Shown here: one piece after another, positions 59,976-64,000 of the stretch
Layout of the letters: every line of letters starts with the position of its first letter
Numbering within the stretch: position 1 is the first letter of the stretch
Source of the DNA: Kriegella sp963975415
GTDB lineage: Bacteria > Bacteroidota > Bacteroidia > Flavobacteriales > Flavobacteriaceae
NCBI RefSeq assembly: GCF_963975415.1
Contig: NZ_CAXBGN010000016.1
Span: forward strand, 1-64,000
DNA length: 64,000 nucleotides
Direction of reading: 5' to 3'
Translations under genes and position numbers: made by a program
The notes under the pieces: generated by a model
Told to the model about the DNA's origin: nothing
What the model saw: only the letters and a program-made list of their open reading frames with translations
The model's database searches: none

Positions 59976-60737
59976 CTACTCGTAAAGATCATCTAAGTCC
60001 GCTTTAGAGAGGTCATAAAAGAAACTTCCTATCTTTTCGGTTACGTCCTTAAAGAACCGCTCGCCTTTTTCCTTGGTAGATTTATGCGGATTACCCACAC
60101 CGGTATCCTCACTTATTTTTGACCATTTGCGCTCAGCCCACACCCAACCTTCGGAAAAGGATTTTATTTTATACTTTTTATCCTTTCCATCACCCCATTT
60201 CTCCCTAGGAAGTACCAATTCAGGTTTTAAATAAAGTAACATACTGGTTTCCATTTCATCGGCATGATCACCTTTTTCATCAAAATACTTTGTCTTATCC
60301 AAAGCATCCGGCCACATGGAAAAGCTAATAAACATCTTTGGAAACTTTAAGCCCAATTCACGTACCAGTGGTTTAAAATTATTACCCCCATGGCTATTAA
60401 AAATCAACAATTTATAAACTCCCTGTCGGTTCAAAACCTCAACAACATCTGTCAGAATCGCTAATTGTGTACTCGGATTTAAATTCATATCAAGATAGAT
60501 ATCGGACTGACCTGTATTTACACCAAAGGGGATGGTAGGAAGCACAACAACCTTCCCTCCCCTATCCCATGCAATACGTGCCGATTCTGCCGCAAGATGG
60601 TCGGCCTCAATAATATCGGTGCCATAAGGCAAATGATAATTGTGCGCTTCCGTAGCTCCCCATGGAAGAATGGCCAAATCAAATTTTGCATCTTTTAAGG
60701 CCTGCCAATTAGTCTCGGCAAGTATGTATGGTCTCAT
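59976..60737 (-). CDS. Creatininase family amidohydrolase
   Basis: A 253-residue protein of the creatininase fold. Metal ligands are visible in WGATEAHNYHLPYGTD (Glu, His, Asp), FNSHGGNN (His) and GDHADEMETSM (Glu). The family includes creatininase, FAPy deformylase and mycofactocin protease-like members. No neighbour points to one, so the substrate is unknown. It stands alone between the lipid operon (tail to tail, 65 bases) and the hydroxylase gene. Confidence 0.88.
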   Translation of the reverse strand: MRPYILAETNWQALKDAKFDLAILPWGATEAHNYHLPYGTDIIEADHLAAESARIAWDRGGKVVVLPTIPFGVNTGQSDIYLDMNLNPSTQLAILTDVVEVLNRQGVYKLLIFNSHGGNNFKPLVRELGLKFPKMFISFSMWPDALDKTKYFDEKGDHADEMETSMLLYLKPELVLPREKWGDGKDKKYKIKSFSEGWVWAERKWSKISEDTGVGNPHKSTKEKGERFFKDVTEKIGSFFYDLSKADLDDLYE

Positions 60738-60860
60738 ATGTTATGATTTTGTTTTACAAACTTAAGAAGTCGGTTCGTTATGACACCGGCTTGTCACTAA
60801 TTATTTATTAATATAGGAAATTACATCATGCGGTTTACCATACGGCATAAGCACCCTAGA

Positions 60861-62129
60861 TCAAGTAGCCAATGTAGCGTCAATGGTATTCTTTTCGAAA
60901 TATGTAAAATATGCCGAACCTAAAATCGTAATCAGAAAATAAAGCAGCACGAGTATGCTTCCCCATGATAAAAACGTATTGACACCAAACCAATCACCAT
61001 TAAACAAAATCAGTCCGATTCCTAAAAGGCCGCGCCCCATCTCTATCCAAATAGCATATGATTTACGATCCATCAAACTGGTATATCCATAGATGCCCAT
61101 AAAGACAAAGGCCCCAAAAAGTAGGAGTCCGTCAAATCCGATGGCTGTAAAATTAAAAAACATAAACAGTAGCAGCATAGTAGTGGCCAGCATTTGAAAG
61201 ATAATGTAGGCCTTAAACATAAAGGAAGAGGGCGTCTTATAACGTTCAAAACCATATACGTCGGTTATCACTGCCACAGGATATTGTTCTTTGACATCTG
61301 CTGGCCTCCAGCCGGTCGGCATAAACCAAATTCTTATTTTATCCCAATAGCGCTTGGTACGCCATGCATCTTGAACCAATCTCCATAGGTGTTGAAAATT
61401 AATATGAACGGGATTCCAGGTCGCCGCAGGTTTTAACACTCCATACTGTGGAGGCACCGCATCAAGTTCTTCTTGAAATGTACCAAACCAACGATCCCAA
61501 ATACATAAAATCTGTCCTAAATTCTTATCGATATACTCTGGATTAATGGCATGATGTACGCGATGCTGTGATGGGGTTACAATAATATACTCCAACCACC
61601 CCATTTTACCAATATGCTGGGTATGGTACCAAAACTGGGCAAATAAATGGATTGGCGCCAGAACTGCGATTACTTCATTGGGAACACCGACCAATGCCGC
61701 AGGGATAAGCAAAATGGGGAAATAACCAATTAAATTAGAAATCGACTGTCGCAATGCACAGGCCAAATTAAACTCTTCACTGCTGTGATGAATTACATGT
61801 TGGTTCCAAAAAAAATTGATTTTATGACTAAGCCTATGGTTCCAATACCCCGCAAAATCAATAACGATAAAAGCAACCAACCAAACCCCCCATGTTGCCT
61901 TTATGCTAGTCAATGCCAAATGTTCTAGAAGAATCGGGTAAGAAACCAATATAAGCCCCAGGCCTAAAGAATCTTTAATAATATTGGTCAAGCCCGAGCT
62001 AATGCTCGATACAGAATCCATGACCTTATGTTTTTGATTTTTTACAAAATGACCATAGGCGATTTCAACAACGAGCAGCAACATAAAAAAGGGAATGGCA
62101 TATAACAGCGCATTTGCGTAGGTTTCCAT
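60861..62129 (-). CDS. Sterol desaturase/fatty acid hydroxylase family protein
   Basis: A 422-residue membrane protein with three His boxes for a di-iron centre: HRLSH, HVIHHSSEEFN and QHRVHHAINPEY, all in the first 200 residues. Four to five membrane helices precede or surround them. The C-terminal third adds three to four more helices of unknown role (LATTMLLLFMFFNF and following), making it longer than simple FA hydroxylases. Family enzymes hydroxylate or desaturate lipids; the substrate is not readable. It is 45 bases downstream of the secreted hypothetical gene and may be cotranscribed with it. Confidence 0.9.
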   Translation of the reverse strand: METYANALLYAIPFFMLLLVVEIAYGHFVKNQKHKVMDSVSSISSGLTNIIKDSLGLGLILVSYPILLEHLALTSIKATWGVWLVAFIVIDFAGYWNHRLSHKINFFWNQHVIHHSSEEFNLACALRQSISNLIGYFPILLIPAALVGVPNEVIAVLAPIHLFAQFWYHTQHIGKMGWLEYIIVTPSQHRVHHAINPEYIDKNLGQILCIWDRWFGTFQEELDAVPPQYGVLKPAATWNPVHINFQHLWRLVQDAWRTKRYWDKIRIWFMPTGWRPADVKEQYPVAVITDVYGFERYKTPSSFMFKAYIIFQMLATTMLLLFMFFNFTAIGFDGLLLFGAFVFMGIYGYTSLMDRKSYAIWIEMGRGLLGIGLILFNGDWFGVNTFLSWGSILVLLYFLITILGSAYFTYFEKNTIDATLAT

Positions 62130-62174
62130 TTAGACCTTTAACATTTAAACAATATAACGAAACTCCAATATATT

Positions 62175-62768
62175 TTATTTGAACGGTCCGATCATAATAT
62201 GTGCACGAAATGTACCCGGATCCATTAACCAGGGCATTCCTTTCTCATGGGGCTTAGCTGGCAAACCCGTAGACGCATTTGTTGCAAAAGGAGTGTAAAT
62301 AACATAACGGTATTGGCCATCGCCCAATATGCCGGTTGTCTTATCATAAGCTTCGTCGCTACCATAATAGACATACATCATACTAGGCACGATAGGCATT
62401 TGCCATTTACCCGCAGCTACTTCAGCACCCTGAATTTCACGTTTTTCCTTCGTGTTTTTACCTTCGGCCGTAAGCTCCCTACCCCTTTTCATAAAAGGTT
62501 CGAGTTCTTTGGAATAACACGCAACACTTACCCCCTCTTTTGCCGGATCGTCGCCAACACAAACAAGGTTATTAGTACCTTCACGCAAGACGACCATCGC
62601 ACCAGAGGCATCATATCCGTATACCATCGCACCTTCCTTGTCACCCTCCGGAGCGGGTAGCACCGCAGTTTTCACCTGTATGTCCGTAGGCAAAATTTCA
62701 AGTTTTCCCTCTTGGCCAAGAATTGGCAAAAAGAACAAAATTAAAAGAACCGCAATTATATTTTTCAT
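62175..62768 (-). CDS. Secreted hypothetical protein
   Basis: A 197-residue protein from the ATG at 62768, with a signal peptide of about 18 residues ending PILGQ. A GTG one codon upstream is possible. The mature protein is beta-rich with two Cys (LVCVGDDP, SVACYSKE) that could form a disulfide, and a C-terminal MPWLMDPGTFRAHIMIGP. I do not recognise the family. It precedes the hydroxylase gene on the same strand. Confidence 0.65.
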   Translation of the reverse strand: MKNIIAVLLILFFLPILGQEGKLEILPTDIQVKTAVLPAPEGDKEGAMVYGYDASGAMVVLREGTNNLVCVGDDPAKEGVSVACYSKELEPFMKRGRELTAEGKNTKEKREIQGAEVAAGKWQMPIVPSMMYVYYGSDEAYDKTTGILGDGQYRYVIYTPFATNASTGLPAKPHEKGMPWLMDPGTFRAHIMIGPFK

Positions 62769-63051
62769 CACTTTCTGTTTTTACTAAAGATAACTATTTT
62801 ATGAATAATTTTTAATCCCCACTACCACTAGAACTTTATCCGACTCTTAAAATGGCAAAATTGATGAAGAAAAAGAGTTCGCCACAACCCATATCCAACA
62901 TTCAGAATACCGTCAAATGTAAACTTATCGTTGCCACACCTGCCCTTATTACAAATGGTTCAAAAAAAACGCTGATTTGATGTTTTAAAATATTTATTTT
63001 GTAACCTTTAAGCGCACAGCACCTTTTTAAACCTCTATTACAACCCATCAC

Positions 63052-64000
63052 ATGAGATTATCGCTTCAAGCAAAAATCAACTATCTAGCACTATCTCTTT
63101 TTGTTCTTACCGCACTATTTAGCGTGGGCCATCACCAATCAGATGAGCATTACCAAATACTTGAATTTGCCCAATATAAACTTGGACATATTAGTGCAGA
63201 TGAATTGCCTTGGGAGTTTAATGAAAAAATAAGACCATCGCTACAACCGTGGATAACAGTAGTATTGGTAAAACTCCTCAATACAATAGGCATTTCCGAC
63301 CCTTTCAGCCTAACCACTCTTTTCAGGTTACTTAGTGGCCTATTGATGTGGTTGATCATAAAAAATTTCAACAAACTACTGGGCGAAACTTATTTTTCCG
63401 ACCCTAAATGGGTGTTGTTTTTTAGCTGTTGTACTTTCCTTTTATGGTATGTTCCGTACATAAGTGTCCGGTTTTCTTCTGAAAACTATGCAACTATCTG
63501 CTTTTTGTTGGGTCTTTATTTCTTGATAAAAAACAACCATCGATTCTGGCTTCTTGCACTTATCGGGGTATGTTTCGGGTTTTCAATATTATTCCGGTAT
63601 CAATTGGGGGTTGCCATTGTTGGCGTGTTCGCTTGGCTTTTGTTTATAGATAAAAAGCGAATTCAGGAAATTATGGCAATAGCGGGCGCCATGGTGCTCG
63701 TTCTTGCATTCGGTACCTATCTTGACTACTTGTTTTATGGCGAATTTGTCATAGCCCCGCTAAACTACTTAAATGTCAATTTAATCGAAGGGAAAGCGGC
63801 AGAATTCGGTGTTAAATCGTTTTGGTATTATATGTTGGTTTTTCTTCTGGTGGTTGCCCCGCCCTTGAGCCTTATTCTACCTGTATTCTTTTTTAAGGGA
63901 ATTAAAAAATTAAAGCACCATGTCTTTATTTGGGGCATCATACCTTTTGTTCTTATCCATTTTCTGATCGGTCATAAAGAATTCAGGTTCTTATACCCGA
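63052..64000 (+). CDS. GT22-like mannosyltransferase (ALG9/PIG-B type), truncated by window edge
   Basis: An open frame from ATG 63052 runs off the right edge after 316 residues. At least six hydrophobic segments are visible. The N-terminal loop after the first helix has HHQSDEHYQILEFAQYKLGH, which carries the Asp-Glu pair of dolichol- or GPI-type mannosyltransferases. FGFSILFRYQLG resembles the conserved central helix, and the last residues are GHKEFRFLYP, the HKE-x-RF motif of GT22. Members use lipid-linked mannose on the outer face of the membrane; the acceptor is unknown. The C-terminus is not in this window. Confidence 0.82.
   Translation, partial: MRLSLQAKINYLALSLFVLTALFSVGHHQSDEHYQILEFAQYKLGHISADELPWEFNEKIRPSLQPWITVVLVKLLNTIGISDPFSLTTLFRLLSGLLMWLIIKNFNKLLGETYFSDPKWVLFFSCCTFLLWYVPYISVRFSSENYATICFLLGLYFLIKNNHRFWLLALIGVCFGFSILFRYQLGVAIVGVFAWLLFIDKKRIQEIMAIAGAMVLVLAFGTYLDYLFYGEFVIAPLNYLNVNLIEGKAAEFGVKSFWYYMLVFLLVVAPPLSLILPVFFFKGIKKLKHHVFIWGIIPFVLIHFLIGHKEFRFLYP

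Overview
The window looks like chromosomal DNA of a marine member of the Flavobacteriaceae (phylum Bacteroidota). The clues are the gene content (bTHX, a SprB-like repeat, DUF2851, a Bacteroidota-type PEP carboxylase), promoters of the Bacteroidota form TTG-N19/20-TAnnTTTG, A-rich ribosome binding regions, and polysaccharide enzymes (GH95 fucosidase, sulfatase) typical of algal-polymer degraders. Most of it is ordinary core genome.

Layout. 1-2.1 kb, minus strand: a tRNA-Thr/Tyr/Gly run, ribosome hibernation factor, xerC and rpsU; in this phylum that run normally leads into tuf, which would lie off the left edge. 2.1-8.9 kb, minus: a likely six-gene operon (DUF2851, PspC-like, K+ channel, alanine symporter, helix-hairpin-helix protein, acyl-CoA dehydrogenase). 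9-11.2 kb: rhodanese, then a MarR/nitroreductase/YceI unit with a palindromic operator. 11.2-27.2 kb, plus: the tryptophan operon. It opens with an attenuator whose leader peptide has three consecutive Trp codons and runs trpE-trpG-trpD-trpC-trpF. After a 7.4-kb insertion come trpB, a small membrane protein gene and trpA, and a strong terminator closes the unit. The insertion holds three AT-rich single-gene cassettes separated by related structured repeats, then a GH95/sulfatase pair. Nearly every trp spacer carries a palindromic repeat.

27.3-33.1 kb, plus: a giant lipoprotein joining a PmoA-like domain, a PVC-type dehydrogenase propeller, a helical repeat region and a haem-c domain, then a DGPF/YCII protein with an ECF42-type sigma factor. 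33-46.7 kb, mostly minus: the two anaplerotic enzymes PEP carboxylase and pyruvate carboxylase, a DNA-glycosylase-like protein, bTHX (plus strand, TTG start), YaaA, an unrecognised secreted protein, a GyrI-like protein, and a PASTA/RluD pair. 46.7-55 kb: ddl-coaD, a PAS histidine kinase with a single-domain response regulator, an M14 peptidase, NUDIX, pyrE, SRPBCC and birA. 55-60 kb, plus: an operon rsfS-ftsH-LUD-cdsA-psd-acyl-CoA-binding protein that combines ribosome silencing, membrane proteolysis and phospholipid synthesis. 60-64 kb: a creatininase-family protein, a sterol-desaturase-family hydroxylase, a secreted hypothetical and the start of a GT22-like mannosyltransferase cut by the right edge.

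The best candidates for something under-described are the attC-like cassette cluster inside the trp operon, the repeat-riddled trp spacers, and the transporter and dehydrogenase domain fusions. All assignments come from reading the sequence; no database search was run.
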